This document shows positions 1 to 8,308 of a stretch of 64,000 nt of DNA, piece by piece (position 1 is the stretch's first letter; each line of letters starts with the position of its first letter). The notes under the pieces are model-generated. The model was given only the letters and a program-made list of their open reading frames with translations, did not search any database and had not been told where the DNA came from. The stretch is from Geodermatophilus saharensis (lineage in GTDB: Bacteria > Actinomycetota > Actinomycetes > Mycobacteriales > Geodermatophilaceae), in the NCBI RefSeq assembly GCF_900188205.1, contig NZ_FZOH01000012.1, positions 1 through 64,000 of the forward strand, read 5' to 3'. The position numbers were made by a program, and so were the translations under genes.

Positions 1-1
1 C

Positions 2-319
2 TGGTTCGCCGGGCATGGGGTCACCATCGAGCGGGTGCTCACCGACAACGCCATGAGCTACCGCCGCGGCAACGCCTGGATCACCGCCTGCACCGAGCTG
101 GGCATCGTTCGGCGGTTCATCCAGCCCGGCCGCCCGTGGACCAACGGCAAGGCCGAACGGTTCAACCGCACCCTGCGCACCGAGTGGGCCTACGCCACCG
201 GCTGGACCAGCAACGACCAGCGCACCACCGCCCTGGACGCCTGGCTGAGGCACTACAACACTGCCCGCAGCCACTCCGCCCTCGGAGGCCACCCACCGAT
301 CAGCCGACTGGCCGCGTGA
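2..319 (+). CDS. IS481-type transposase, C-terminal fragment (5' end outside window)
   Basis: This is the C-terminal part of a DDE integrase-core transposase, reading in frame from base 2 to a stop at 317-319. The second catalytic Asp is in LTDNAMSY, and the block GRPWTNGKAERFNRTLRTEW carries the conserved terminal Glu region (KAERFNRTL). The ending HYNTARSHSALGGHPPISRL is typical of IS481/IS3-like transposases. The helix-turn-helix part and first Asp lie upstream of the window, so I cannot say whether the copy is intact. A possible right terminal repeat follows at 326-340. Confidence 0.9.
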   Translation, partial: WFAGHGVTIERVLTDNAMSYRRGNAWITACTELGIVRRFIQPGRPWTNGKAERFNRTLRTEWAYATGWTSNDQRTTALDAWLRHYNTARSHSALGGHPPISRLAA

Positions 320-325
320 ACAACC

Positions 326-340
326 TGTCCGGTCACGACA
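326..340. mobile_element. Probable right terminal end of the IS481-like element
   Basis: TGTCCGGTCACGACA lies just after the transposase stop, where the right inverted repeat of an IS481 element would be. It is itself roughly palindromic. The left end is not in the window, so pairing and target duplication cannot be tested. The next gene ends only 24 bp further on. Confidence 0.4.
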
Positions 341-363
341 CCTAGCCGTACCGGGCTCCAGCG

Positions 364-954
364 TCAGACCGCGGCGGTCCCGATGAGCCCCTTGCGGGTG
401 ACGAGCGCGGCGAGCTGCTCCTCCGAGAGCCCCTCGGTGCCCTCGGGACGGCGCGGCACCACCATGTAGCGCGACTCCGCGCTGGCGTCCCACACCGAGA
501 TCCGCGTCGTCTCGGGCAGCTCGAGCCCGAACTCGCGCAGCACGCCGCGGGGGTCGCGCACCACCCGCGAGCGGTAGGCCTCGCTCTTGTACCAGCCGGG
601 CGAGGGCCCCAGCAGCGCGATCGGGTAGCAGGAGCACAGCGTGCAGACGACGACGTTGTGCTCGTCGGCGGTGTTCGCGACGACCTTCAGCCGCTGCTCC
701 TGCAGGCCGCCGGCCATCGACAGGCCCACCTCGCGGATGGCCTCGTTCGCGTCGGCGAGCAGCCGCTCGGCGAACCCCGGGTCGACCCACGCGCGGGCGG
801 TGATCCGGGCCCCGTTGGCCGGCGAGCCACCGGCCAGGAACTCGTCGATCCGCCCGTCGATCTCGCCCTCGTCGAGCAGACCCCGGCTCTCCAGCAGCGC
901 CTCCACGTGGCGCACCCGGGCCGAGATGACCGAGCTGGGATGGTCGCCGCTCAT
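364..954 (-). CDS. Nitrile hydratase alpha / thiocyanate hydrolase gamma-like subunit
   Basis: Encodes 196 aa carrying the metal-binding claw C-T-L-C-S-C (Cys104, Cys107, Cys109). In this family two of these cysteines are oxidised and, with backbone amides, bind the catalytic metal. Threonine after the first Cys is the pattern of cobalt rather than iron enzymes. GWYKS and ESRYMVVPRRPEGTEG are further family blocks. The enzyme would hydrate nitriles to amides or hydrolyse thiocyanate in the cytoplasm. The ATG at 954 overlaps the stop of the upstream gene (ATGA). It is the last gene of three with 951-1229 and 1222-1512. No activator gene is visible nearby; one could have been lost at the IS end downstream. 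Confidence 0.9.
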   Translation of the reverse strand: MSGDHPSSVISARVRHVEALLESRGLLDEGEIDGRIDEFLAGGSPANGARITARAWVDPGFAERLLADANEAIREVGLSMAGGLQEQRLKVVANTADEHNVVVCTLCSCYPIALLGPSPGWYKSEAYRSRVVRDPRGVLREFGLELPETTRISVWDASAESRYMVVPRRPEGTEGLSEEQLAALVTRKGLIGTAAV

Positions 955-1229
955 GCGGGCTCCTCGATCGGGGTCAGGTAGTCGGACCACAGCTCCACGG
1001 TGACCGTGTGGTCGCCGGAGCCGAACAGGTCGGCGGCCGCGAACCGCACGTGCCACACCGGCTGGGGAGTGCCGGCGCGGCCCCGGGCCCGGTCGTCGGC
1101 CAGCGGGTGCCGCCCGGCCTCCTCGACCAGGACACCCACGGCGCCACGCACGTACCGGGGCAGCCGGGTGTGGCCGTCGGGGTCGGCGGTGCGGGCGCGC
1201 ACCCGCACGCCGGGTGCGAGCTCAGTCAT
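951..1229 (-). CDS. Nitrile hydratase beta, C-terminal half as a separate gene
   Basis: Encodes 92 aa matching the SH3-like C-terminal domain of nitrile hydratase beta: GVRVRARTADPDGHTRLPRY, then PVWHVRFAAADLFG and VTVELWSDYL. In two-subunit enzymes this is fused to the N-terminal helical domain; here that domain is the preceding gene (1222-1512). Thiocyanate hydrolase and the toyocamycin nitrile hydratase have this split, so a three-subunit enzyme is likely. It overlaps the upstream gene by 8 bp and the downstream gene by 4 bp, implying translational coupling. Confidence 0.88.
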   Translation of the reverse strand: MTELAPGVRVRARTADPDGHTRLPRYVRGAVGVLVEEAGRHPLADDRARGRAGTPQPVWHVRFAAADLFGSGDHTVTVELWSDYLTPIEEPA

Positions 1230-1512
1230 GCGGCACGTCCAGCTCGTCCGGCGAGGCGACGCCCTTCTCCGCCAGCAGCGTGGTGATCGCGGTGATCCAG
1301 CGCTCGTAGTAGGAGGCGGCGAGGTACTCCTCCGGCGGCATCCGCTCGATCGCGTCGCGGAACTCGTCGAGGTTGTAGACGCCCCGCTTGATCAGCGCGC
1401 CGTTGAGGGCGAAGACGTGGGCCTCCCAGTCGGCGTGGAACGGCGGCTCGTCCGGTTCCTCGGCGATCGCCGGGAACCCGGCCATCCCACCAACGTCGTT
1501 GATGCGGCTCAC
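1222..1512 (-). CDS. Nitrile hydratase beta, N-terminal half as a separate gene
   Basis: Encodes 96 aa beginning MSRINDVGGMAGF, the hallmark start of nitrile hydratase beta subunits. EEPDEPPFHADWEAHVFAL and SYYERW...LLAEKG follow. The protein stops where the fused beta subunit would continue into its SH3-like domain, which is the next gene. The start is GTG at 1512, preceded by GGAAGGGCGG. Related short proteins act as nitrile hydratase activators, but the INDVGGM start favours a structural subunit. It is the first gene of the three; the FAD oxidase ends 77 bp upstream on the same strand, so co-transcription is possible. Confidence 0.87.
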   Translation of the reverse strand: MSRINDVGGMAGFPAIAEEPDEPPFHADWEAHVFALNGALIKRGVYNLDEFRDAIERMPPEEYLAASYYERWITAITTLLAEKGVASPDELDVPHD

Positions 1513-1589
1513 CCGCCCTTCCTACCGCGCCGGGACGCTCACCCGACAGGCGAGTCGCCCACCGGGCGCGGCGATCCGGACCGGCCCGG

Positions 1590-3005
1590 CTAGGCGGAGG
1601 ACCCCCGCGGCTGGGGTGCCACCGGCGTGATGTTCGGGTTCAGCCGGAACAGGTTCCCGGGGTCGTAGCGGGCCTTGAGCAGGCGCAGCCGGTCGAGGTT
1701 CGTGCCGAAGGAGGCCCGCACCTTCTCCGGCGGGTCGTCGGTGGCGAGGTGGTTGACGTAGCCGCTGCCCTCCATGTGCGGCTCGGCCGCCGCCCAGTGC
1801 GAGCGGAGCCAGTCGGTGTGCCGCCCGGACTCCCCCGCCTCGGTCCACTGCGCGATGACGTCGACGTCCCACTGCACGCGACGGGCGGCGAACGCGGTGT
1901 CCCCCGCCGGGACCCGGGCCGCCGCGCCGTGCACGTGGAAGAAGAGGATGCCGCTCAGCGGTGAGCTGAAGTCGGCAGCGGCCGCGACGACGGCGTCGAT
2001 CAGGCCGTCGTCCAGCTGCTCGGTGAACGCCGAGCGCCAGTAGCGGTGCAGCCCGTGGACGCCGTTGGGCTGGTCGAGCATCGACTGGCGCGCCACGTAC
2101 GGCATCGGCGCCACGAGGTCGGCCAGCGGCGGACCGAACTCCCGGGCCGGCCGCAGCACCCGCTCCCCCTCGTCGAGCGGGCCGTTGTAGCCGAGCAGCA
2201 TCGCGATCACCGGGACCCCGGCCTGGGGGTCGGTGAGCAGCGCGCAGTACGCCTCGGCCTCGTCGGGCAGCGTCGGGCAGAAGTCGCGGTAGAAGCGGAG
2301 CACCTCACCGGCCCGGTCCAGCGGGTGCACCACCATGCCGCCGAGCACCTCGGGCACCGGGTGCAGCCGGAAGCGCAGCGACGGGACGACGCCGAAGTTG
2401 CCGCCGCCACCGCGCAGCGCCCAGAACAGGTCGGGCTCGTTCTCCGCGTCGACGGTGCGCAGCTCGCCGTCGGCGGTGACCACCTCGGCCGACAGCAGGT
2501 TGTCGACCGACAGGCCGTGCGTGCCCATGAGCCAGCCCAGGCCACCGCCGAGCGTCAGCCCGGCGACCCCGGTGCTCGAGACCGTGCCCCCGGTGGTGGC
2601 CAGCCCCGCCTGCTGCGTCCGCTCGTCCAGCTCCCGCCACAGGACGCCCCCGCCGACCTGCGCGGTGCGCGCGCCGGCGTCGACGGTGATCTCCTCCAGG
2701 AGCGACAGGTCGACCACCAGGCCGCCGTCGTTGGTGCCGTAGCCGGGGGCGCTGTGCCCGCCGCCGCGGACGGAGAGCAGCAGCCCCTCGTCCCGGGCGA
2801 ACCGGACGGCGCGCTGGACGTCGGTGGCGTCGCGGCAGCGGGCGATGGCCGCCGGCCGGCGGTCGACGTTGCCGTTCCACACCTGCCGCGCCGCGTCGTA
2901 GCCGTCGTCGCGCGGGCGGAGCAGGGGCCCCTGCAGATCGGCGGCGAGCGCGGTCAGGGCCCCGTCGCGCACGGGTCCCGGCCGGCCGGTGTCGGTGATC
3001 GCCAT
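1590..3005 (-). CDS. FAD-binding PCMH/BBE-type oxidoreductase
   Basis: Encodes 471 aa of the berberine-bridge-enzyme-like flavoprotein family. The N-terminal FAD domain holds RGGGHSAPGYG, whose His84 is the likely 8-alpha-histidyl FAD attachment site. The second attachment residue (Cys in the GxC motif of bicovalent enzymes) is replaced: the region reads GGTVSSTGVAGLTLGGG. The BBE tail RYDPGNLFRLNPNI is present. Such enzymes oxidise alcohols, sugars or amines using O2; the substrate cannot be told. The start is ATG at 3005 with GGAGG 6 bp upstream, rather than the longer frame beginning at 3050. Confidence 0.88.
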   Translation of the reverse strand: MAITDTGRPGPVRDGALTALAADLQGPLLRPRDDGYDAARQVWNGNVDRRPAAIARCRDATDVQRAVRFARDEGLLLSVRGGGHSAPGYGTNDGGLVVDLSLLEEITVDAGARTAQVGGGVLWRELDERTQQAGLATTGGTVSSTGVAGLTLGGGLGWLMGTHGLSVDNLLSAEVVTADGELRTVDAENEPDLFWALRGGGGNFGVVPSLRFRLHPVPEVLGGMVVHPLDRAGEVLRFYRDFCPTLPDEAEAYCALLTDPQAGVPVIAMLLGYNGPLDEGERVLRPAREFGPPLADLVAPMPYVARQSMLDQPNGVHGLHRYWRSAFTEQLDDGLIDAVVAAAADFSSPLSGILFFHVHGAAARVPAGDTAFAARRVQWDVDVIAQWTEAGESGRHTDWLRSHWAAAEPHMEGSGYVNHLATDDPPEKVRASFGTNLDRLRLLKARYDPGNLFRLNPNITPVAPQPRGSSA

Positions 3006-3117
3006 GGTGCCTCCTCCGCGACGCGGGGCTCCCTGCCTCGGCACGGGCACCCTGGCAGCGGTGGCCGCCTCCCGGACAGGGCCGGAAGCCCCCGCCGGTC
3101 CCCTCGGCCCGGGTCCC

Positions 3118-4416
3118 TCACTCCTCCAGCGTCGCGAGGAAGCGGGTGAAGCGGGGGTCGTCGCGCACCGCCGCGGCGAAGTCGCGGACCTCCGCCTCGA
3201 CGAGGGCAGGGACGTCGACGTCGCCGAACCCGGTGAACTCCGCCTCGGTGAAGCCGGCGTCGCGCAGCGAGGTGCTGACCTCGTACCAGTCGACCAACGC
3301 CCGCGCGTCCCACGAGTCCAGACCGAACTGGTACTGGCGGCGCACGGCGTCGATCCACGTCACGTCCTGCCCGTAGCCGTGGAACTGGTCGACGATCCGG
3401 CTCAGGTCCCAGCGCGGGTCGCGACGCCGGGCGACGACGGCGACCCGGGCCGCCAGGTCGGGCAGCAGGACGCAGCCGTGCAGCGCCGCCCCGTCGCAGA
3501 AGACGATCTGCTCCGCCCGGCTGTACACCGTCAGCTGTTCGTACAGCGAGTGCCGCTCCGGGTGCAGCACGGCGTACCCCTCGCCCCGCAGGTACTCCTC
3601 GAACAGCGTCTCGCCCATCGGCCGCCCGAGGCGGCCCGGCAGCGCCGAGCGGGACACGTACACGCGCGTGGCCCCCTCCAGTCCCTCCGGGACGGAGTGC
3701 GGGAACGAGAAGCCGCGCACGAACTCGACGAAGGTGTCCGGCGGGTTGCGGCACAGGCCGTAGCCGTACATCTGCTCGGGGACGAGGACGTGCGCCAGAC
3801 GCACGGGCGAGTCGAGCAGCAACACCCGGTCCATCGGGATGCCCAGCCCCGTGAGGGTCTGCTCGACGAAGCCGCGCTTCCCCAGCAGGTCGAGCCGTCC
3901 GTAGCCGGGGTGGAAGGCGACGTGGGGGTCGAGCCCCCGGACCTGCTCGTGGGCCCACAGCCGCCCGAGCGACTCGAGCAGGAAGTGGCCGAAGTGCCCG
4001 TGGAGCAGCCCGCCGTACAGGACCGGGACGCGGAACTCGGGCAGTCGGGAGCCCGCGGTCAACGCCAGGGGGTCCGCTTCCTCCTGCTGCGGCTCGCCGG
4101 TGTCGAGGTGCACGGCCTCGGGGAGCAGGTGCCGGGTCCGGCCGTCCAGCAGACCCCCGCTGAACGCCCGGTCGCGTCCCGGCACGAGCGGGACGGAGAC
4201 GACGTCCCGGTGGACGGTGATCCGACCGTCGAGCTCCGAGGGCACGGCACCGGCGTGGTGGAGCCGGCCGGCCAGCCGGGCGCGCACCGCGTTCGCCCGC
4301 GGGTGCGCCCACAGCAGCCGCGGGTCCCGGGTCGCCAGCCGGTGGCCGCGTGCGGCCAGGCGGCGCGCGCGGGCGACCGCGCGGCGGGCAGAGAGCCGAT
4401 CGGTTCGCCCGCGCAT
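3118..4416 (-). CDS. GT61-family glycosyltransferase (DUF563)
   Basis: Encodes 432 aa with the DUF563/GT61 pattern: VPVLYGGLLHGHFGHFLLESLGRLW in the middle, RVYVSRS near residue 240, then FCDGAALHGCVLLPD, the acidic-His block near the nucleotide-sugar site. An arginine-rich N-terminal stretch precedes the domain; no clear signal peptide is seen. It would transfer a sugar to a cell-envelope or secreted polymer; the acceptor is unknown. It diverges from the M15-AsnB pair at 4551 and lies 112 bp upstream of the FAD oxidase on the same strand. Confidence 0.8.
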   Translation of the reverse strand: MRGRTDRLSARRAVARARRLAARGHRLATRDPRLLWAHPRANAVRARLAGRLHHAGAVPSELDGRITVHRDVVSVPLVPGRDRAFSGGLLDGRTRHLLPEAVHLDTGEPQQEEADPLALTAGSRLPEFRVPVLYGGLLHGHFGHFLLESLGRLWAHEQVRGLDPHVAFHPGYGRLDLLGKRGFVEQTLTGLGIPMDRVLLLDSPVRLAHVLVPEQMYGYGLCRNPPDTFVEFVRGFSFPHSVPEGLEGATRVYVSRSALPGRLGRPMGETLFEEYLRGEGYAVLHPERHSLYEQLTVYSRAEQIVFCDGAALHGCVLLPDLAARVAVVARRRDPRWDLSRIVDQFHGYGQDVTWIDAVRRQYQFGLDSWDARALVDWYEVSTSLRDAGFTEAEFTGFGDVDVPALVEAEVRDFAAAVRDDPRFTRFLATLEE

Positions 4417-4550
4417 CGCCGTCGCGCCCCCCTCACCCCGGACCCCCGTCGGGGAGGTGGACGCTAACAGCGGGCGCAGCCCGCGGCGTGCCGAGACGAT
4501 CGGCCGGTGGTGCTTGTCGTGTTCCGGGCCGGGTTCGTACAGTTCCAGCG

Positions 4551-5516
4551 GTGGAGGCCCCCCGCGCCCGCCGAGCCGTCCTCAGCCGTCAGATCCGGCA
4601 GGAGCGCGGTTCGCCGGCGGTCGGCGTCTCCGACCGACCCCGGGGAGTCGCCGGAACCGGTCCCTCACCTGCCGACCTGGCCGCCTACCGCAGCGCCGTC
4701 GACGACGTCGTGCAGCGGCTCGAGCACGACGGAGCGGTTCCCGCGCCCGACCGGGTCGCCGAGCACCCCGAGGTGCGCGCCGTCCTGGACCTCGTGCCGG
4801 GCGGCACGGACGACGTGCTGGCGCGGATCGCCCAGGAGGTCGGCGCCTTCCGCCCCAGTCCCCGCTCCAACGCGCGCACCCCGGCGACCCTGCTCAAGAT
4901 CCTCCTGCTGCAGCAGATCGACGTGCTGTGGTGGTCCTCGGTCCGCCCCTTCACCGACGACGCCGACGTCCTGGGCTCGCCGGAGATGGCCTGGCTGCCG
5001 TCGCTGCGCCGGCGGCGGCAGCTCGCCTTCCGCTACCGGGTGTGCGCCACGCACTTCCCGGCGCGGGCCCGCAACCACGCGGTGCACCGCTGGGCCCCGG
5101 GCCGGGAGCCGGTTTCGTCGGGGCTGAGCTACCCCGTCGCCCGCCCGGCGATGGTCGCGCTGCTCAACGAGGTCGCCGACCGGTTCGCCCAGGCCGCCGG
5201 GCCCTGGCCGGGCAGCCTGTGGGTGAACTGCATCGTCCGCAGCACCGCCGTCCAGCAGCGGCTGCGGGCGCTCGGGTACTCGGCGCTGCTCCCGAGTGCC
5301 CACTGCACCGGTCACGCCGCCGACATCGAGATGGCCTGGCTACGCCGGCACGGCGTGGCCGCCGCCCTGGAGGACGTCCTGACCGCCTACCGGACCGAGG
5401 GAGTGCTCAACGTGATCGACGAGGGCCAGGCCTGGCACGTGTGCCTGAACCCCGCCGTGGTGGACCGCTACGAGCGCCTCGCGCCGCTGACGGCCGGCCC
5501 GGCGGGGAGCCGCTGA
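4551..5516 (+). CDS. M15/VanY-fold putative D-Ala-D-Ala-type peptidase
   Basis: About 321 aa if the GTG at 4551 is the start; the frame is open further upstream, so the start is uncertain. The M15 zinc motif SxHxxGxAxD appears as SAHCTGHAAD near residue 248, followed near residue 290 by DEGQAWHVC, which gives the E..WH half of the site. The N-terminal region is helical and not recognised. M15 enzymes trim or remodel peptidoglycan stems, but no signal peptide is seen. The stop overlaps the start of the asparagine-synthetase-like gene (TGATG), so the two products are probably made together. Confidence 0.72.
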   Translation: MEAPRARRAVLSRQIRQERGSPAVGVSDRPRGVAGTGPSPADLAAYRSAVDDVVQRLEHDGAVPAPDRVAEHPEVRAVLDLVPGGTDDVLARIAQEVGAFRPSPRSNARTPATLLKILLLQQIDVLWWSSVRPFTDDADVLGSPEMAWLPSLRRRRQLAFRYRVCATHFPARARNHAVHRWAPGREPVSSGLSYPVARPAMVALLNEVADRFAQAAGPWPGSLWVNCIVRSTAVQQRLRALGYSALLPSAHCTGHAADIEMAWLRRHGVAAALEDVLTAYRTEGVLNVIDEGQAWHVCLNPAVVDRYERLAPLTAGPAGSR

Positions 5517-7105
5517 TGTGCGGCATCGCCCTGGTGCTCGGGGAGGGGGCCGAGCGCGAGCAGGCGCTCTTCGCCTCGATGCTCGCCGCGATCTCCCCCC
5601 GCGGCGAGGTCGACGAGGTCCTGCACGACGACGCCGCCCTGCTGGGCACCTCCCGGCTGCGCATCGTCGACCGCGAGCACGCCGTCCAGCCCTGGACGTC
5701 GGAGGACGGGCGCTGGGCGCTGTGCTTCAACGGCGAGGTGTTCAACCACGGCGACCTGCGGACGCAGCTGCACGCCGAGGGCCGGCGCACCCGGTCGGAG
5801 AGCGACACCGAGGTCGTGCTCGAGACGGTGCTCGCCTGGGGCGAGGACGCGCTGCTGCGCATGCGCGGCGAGTTCGCCTTCGCGCTCATCGAGCGCGACA
5901 GCCGCCGGGTGTTCCTCGCCCGCGACCCGGTCGGCGTCAAGCCGCTGTACTGGGCGCACGCGGGTGGCCGGCTGCACGTGGCGTCGGAGGTCAAGGCCCT
6001 CGTCCCGCTCGGCGTGCGGGTGCACGAGGTGCCCCCGGGTCACTGCGGCTGGGCCGCACCCGACAGCCCGCCGGACCTGCACCCCTACATCGACCTCTAC
6101 CGGCTCGGTGAGGGCCAGCCCGAGCTGGCCGACGTCGACGAGGCCGCGGCGGCGGTCCGGACGACCCTGACCGACGCCGTCCGCATCCGGGTCGACACCG
6201 ACCTGCGCGTGGGCGTGGTGCTCTCCGGCGGTCTGGACAGCTCGCTGACCCTGCTGCTGGTGCGCGAGCTGCACCCCGACTGCGTCGCCTTCACGGTGGG
6301 CGCGGAGGGCAGCGAGGACCTCGCCTACGCCCGCAGGCTCACCGCCGACCTCGGCGTGGAGCACGTCGTCGTCCCCGTCCGGCCGCGGGAGCTCGGCCTG
6401 GGCGACGTGCGGGAGGCGATGCGGGTCTCCGAGCTCACCGAGTACGGCGACATCATCAACGCCGTCGTCTCCCAGCGGCTGTTCGCCGCCGTGCACGAGG
6501 CGGGCGTCAAGGTGGTGCTCACCGGCGACGGCTCCGACGAGCTCTTCGGTGGCTACGCCATGTACCACCGGATCGGTGACGCCGACCGGCGCCGGCTGTT
6601 CCTGCACAAGATCGCCCACCTCAGCCGCACGGAGCTGCAGCGCGTCGACCGCACCTCGATGGGCCACCGGGTGGAGGCGCGGGTGCCCTTCCTCGACGTC
6701 ACCATGCTCGATCTCGCCATGCGGATCCCGCAGGAGCTCAAGCACCGCGACGGCTACGAGAAGTGGATCGTCCGGCACGCCTTCGCCGACGTCCTCCCCG
6801 ACTACGTCCAGGCGCGGCACAAGAACCCGATGTCGCACTCCAGCGGGCTGCACGAGCGGATCCGGCTGTTCCGGCCGCTGTTCCCGCGCCTCTACCGCTC
6901 CCTCGGGTACGACTGCGCCGCTCCGCTGCAGCGGGACTTCTCCGAGGTGCTCCGGGAGCACGACTACGACCTCGACGCCGCCGTCGACGCCGCCCGGACC
7001 CCGCGCGACCTCACCCCGGCCGAGCACGCCCGCGACCTCGCGGGGGCGCTGCGCTGGAACCTCGCCTCGCTGGTGCGCCGGCCGGCCCGCACGACCGGCC
7101 CCTGA
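5516..7105 (+). CDS. Asparagine-synthetase-like glutamine amidotransferase (AsnB family)
   Basis: Encodes 529 aa. Cys2 of MCGIALVLGEG is the glutaminase nucleophile, and FNGEVFNHGDLR plus RGEFAFALIE complete the class II amidotransferase domain. The synthetase domain has the ATP PP-loop SGGLDSS (237-243), TGDGSDELFGGY, and RVEARVPFLD. It would move ammonia from glutamine onto an ATP-activated carboxylate. Family members make asparagine, amidate diaminopimelate in peptidoglycan (LtsA type) or close lactams. Coupling to an M15-fold peptidase favours a cell-wall or peptide substrate over free aspartate; this is inference. Confidence 0.88.
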   Translation: MCGIALVLGEGAEREQALFASMLAAISPRGEVDEVLHDDAALLGTSRLRIVDREHAVQPWTSEDGRWALCFNGEVFNHGDLRTQLHAEGRRTRSESDTEVVLETVLAWGEDALLRMRGEFAFALIERDSRRVFLARDPVGVKPLYWAHAGGRLHVASEVKALVPLGVRVHEVPPGHCGWAAPDSPPDLHPYIDLYRLGEGQPELADVDEAAAAVRTTLTDAVRIRVDTDLRVGVVLSGGLDSSLTLLLVRELHPDCVAFTVGAEGSEDLAYARRLTADLGVEHVVVPVRPRELGLGDVREAMRVSELTEYGDIINAVVSQRLFAAVHEAGVKVVLTGDGSDELFGGYAMYHRIGDADRRRLFLHKIAHLSRTELQRVDRTSMGHRVEARVPFLDVTMLDLAMRIPQELKHRDGYEKWIVRHAFADVLPDYVQARHKNPMSHSSGLHERIRLFRPLFPRLYRSLGYDCAAPLQRDFSEVLREHDYDLDAAVDAARTPRDLTPAEHARDLAGALRWNLASLVRRPARTTGP

Positions 7106-7117
7106 CCGGTCCGCTCG

Positions 7118-8281
7118 TCAGCCGCCGCGCAGTCCCCGGCGCAGCTCGTCGGGGCTCACGTTCACCTGGAAGTGCATCGCGTCCTTGACCGACCGCCACC
7201 GCCCGCCCCAGGCGAGCACCGGCAGACCGTCGACCGTGGTGATCGCCTCCACGGCGGCGACCTGCTGCGGCGTGAACGCGGTGTCGGCGCGTCCTGCCTT
7301 CACCTCGGCGCACCGCTGGTCCTGGGTCGGCTGCGCCGAGAAGCGGACCACGGGCCGGTCCGGGGTCACGCGGTAGGGGTTGCACGAGGGGTCGATGTCG
7401 GTGGCGATGCCGTAGGCGTGCAGCGAGGGCCCCGACCCGCCGGTGATCGGCCGGTTGACGTAGTTCCACACGCTGCGCGGCCGGTAGCCGGTGGCGGTGA
7501 GCGCCCGCTCCAGCGCTCGCCACGCGTCGACCGTGTAGGGGTGCACCGGCGTGGCGCGCAGGCCGAACAGCTGCAGCGGGACCATCCGGACTGTCTTCTC
7601 CGCCAGGTGCTCGGCCCACGCCCGGCGCAGCCAGGTCGTCGACCGGGCGACCCGGGTGGCGGCGGGCGGCCCGGCCGGCCCGGCGGCGAACAGCCGGTGG
7701 AGGGCCGGGCGGACGACGCCGTCCCGGATCCGCCGCCACTCCTGCGCCAGCGCCGTCTCGTGCCGGGCGATCGGCGTCCCCCGGCGCTCGGGGTGCAGCG
7801 CGGTGAAGACCAGGTCGGTGAGCGCGTTCTCGTCCCGGGTCCCCAGGGCGAACGCCGCGGCGATCGCCTCGGGCCAGCGCCGCGCGGCGAGGGCGGCGCG
7901 CAGCTGCTGGTCCGGGCCCGGGGCCGGCCCCTGCGTCTCGCGCTCCTCCGCGGCGGCCTCCCAGGCGGCGTCCCGCTCCGGCGGCACGGCCGTCGCCGCG
8001 GGCAGGAGCCCGGCCGCACCGCGACCCCGGCTCCCGCCGTAGAAGTACCGGGCACCGGCCCGACGCCGCGCCAGCCGGCCGTCGGCCCGCCGGGTCACCC
8101 GGGCCAGGTGGAAGTGCGGCCGCGGCCGGGCGTCGTGGACGACCGTCCAGCCCGGTCCGAGGGCCCGGGCCCGGCGCACCGCGAGGGCCCGGGCGTGCGC
8201 CCGCGAAGCGCACCAGAGGTCCTGCCGGTCCCTCCCGTCGACGACGCGGGGAGCGGCGGGCGGGGACGACGTCCGGAGCAC
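7118..8281 (-). CDS. M15-family (VanY-like) peptidase domain protein
   Basis: Encodes 387 aa. Residues 1-100 are basic and unrecognised. The C-terminal third carries the M15 zinc motif SLHAYGIATD (286-295: His288, Asp295) and the third ligand in DAMHFQV (His370), so the active site looks complete. The WGG..W motif is also typical. The start is GTG at 8281 with GAGGAG 6 bp upstream. It lies 27 bp after the 8309-9457 gene and looks like the last member of the operon that starts at the LuxR gene (14999). It converges on the AsnB-like gene. Confidence 0.8.
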   Translation of the reverse strand: MLRTSSPPAAPRVVDGRDRQDLWCASRAHARALAVRRARALGPGWTVVHDARPRPHFHLARVTRRADGRLARRRAGARYFYGGSRGRGAAGLLPAATAVPPERDAAWEAAAEERETQGPAPGPDQQLRAALAARRWPEAIAAAFALGTRDENALTDLVFTALHPERRGTPIARHETALAQEWRRIRDGVVRPALHRLFAAGPAGPPAATRVARSTTWLRRAWAEHLAEKTVRMVPLQLFGLRATPVHPYTVDAWRALERALTATGYRPRSVWNYVNRPITGGSGPSLHAYGIATDIDPSCNPYRVTPDRPVVRFSAQPTQDQRCAEVKAGRADTAFTPQQVAAVEAITTVDGLPVLAWGGRWRSVKDAMHFQVNVSPDELRRGLRGG

Positions 8282-8308
8282 GGGAACTCCTCTCGGGCGG
8301 TGCGGCGG

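Noticed and set aside
4100..5515. Upstream extension of the AsnB-like gene by 472 codons
   Set aside because: The glutaminase must begin MCG with Cys2 at the N-terminus; the upstream part is low-complexity shadow of the M15-fold gene.
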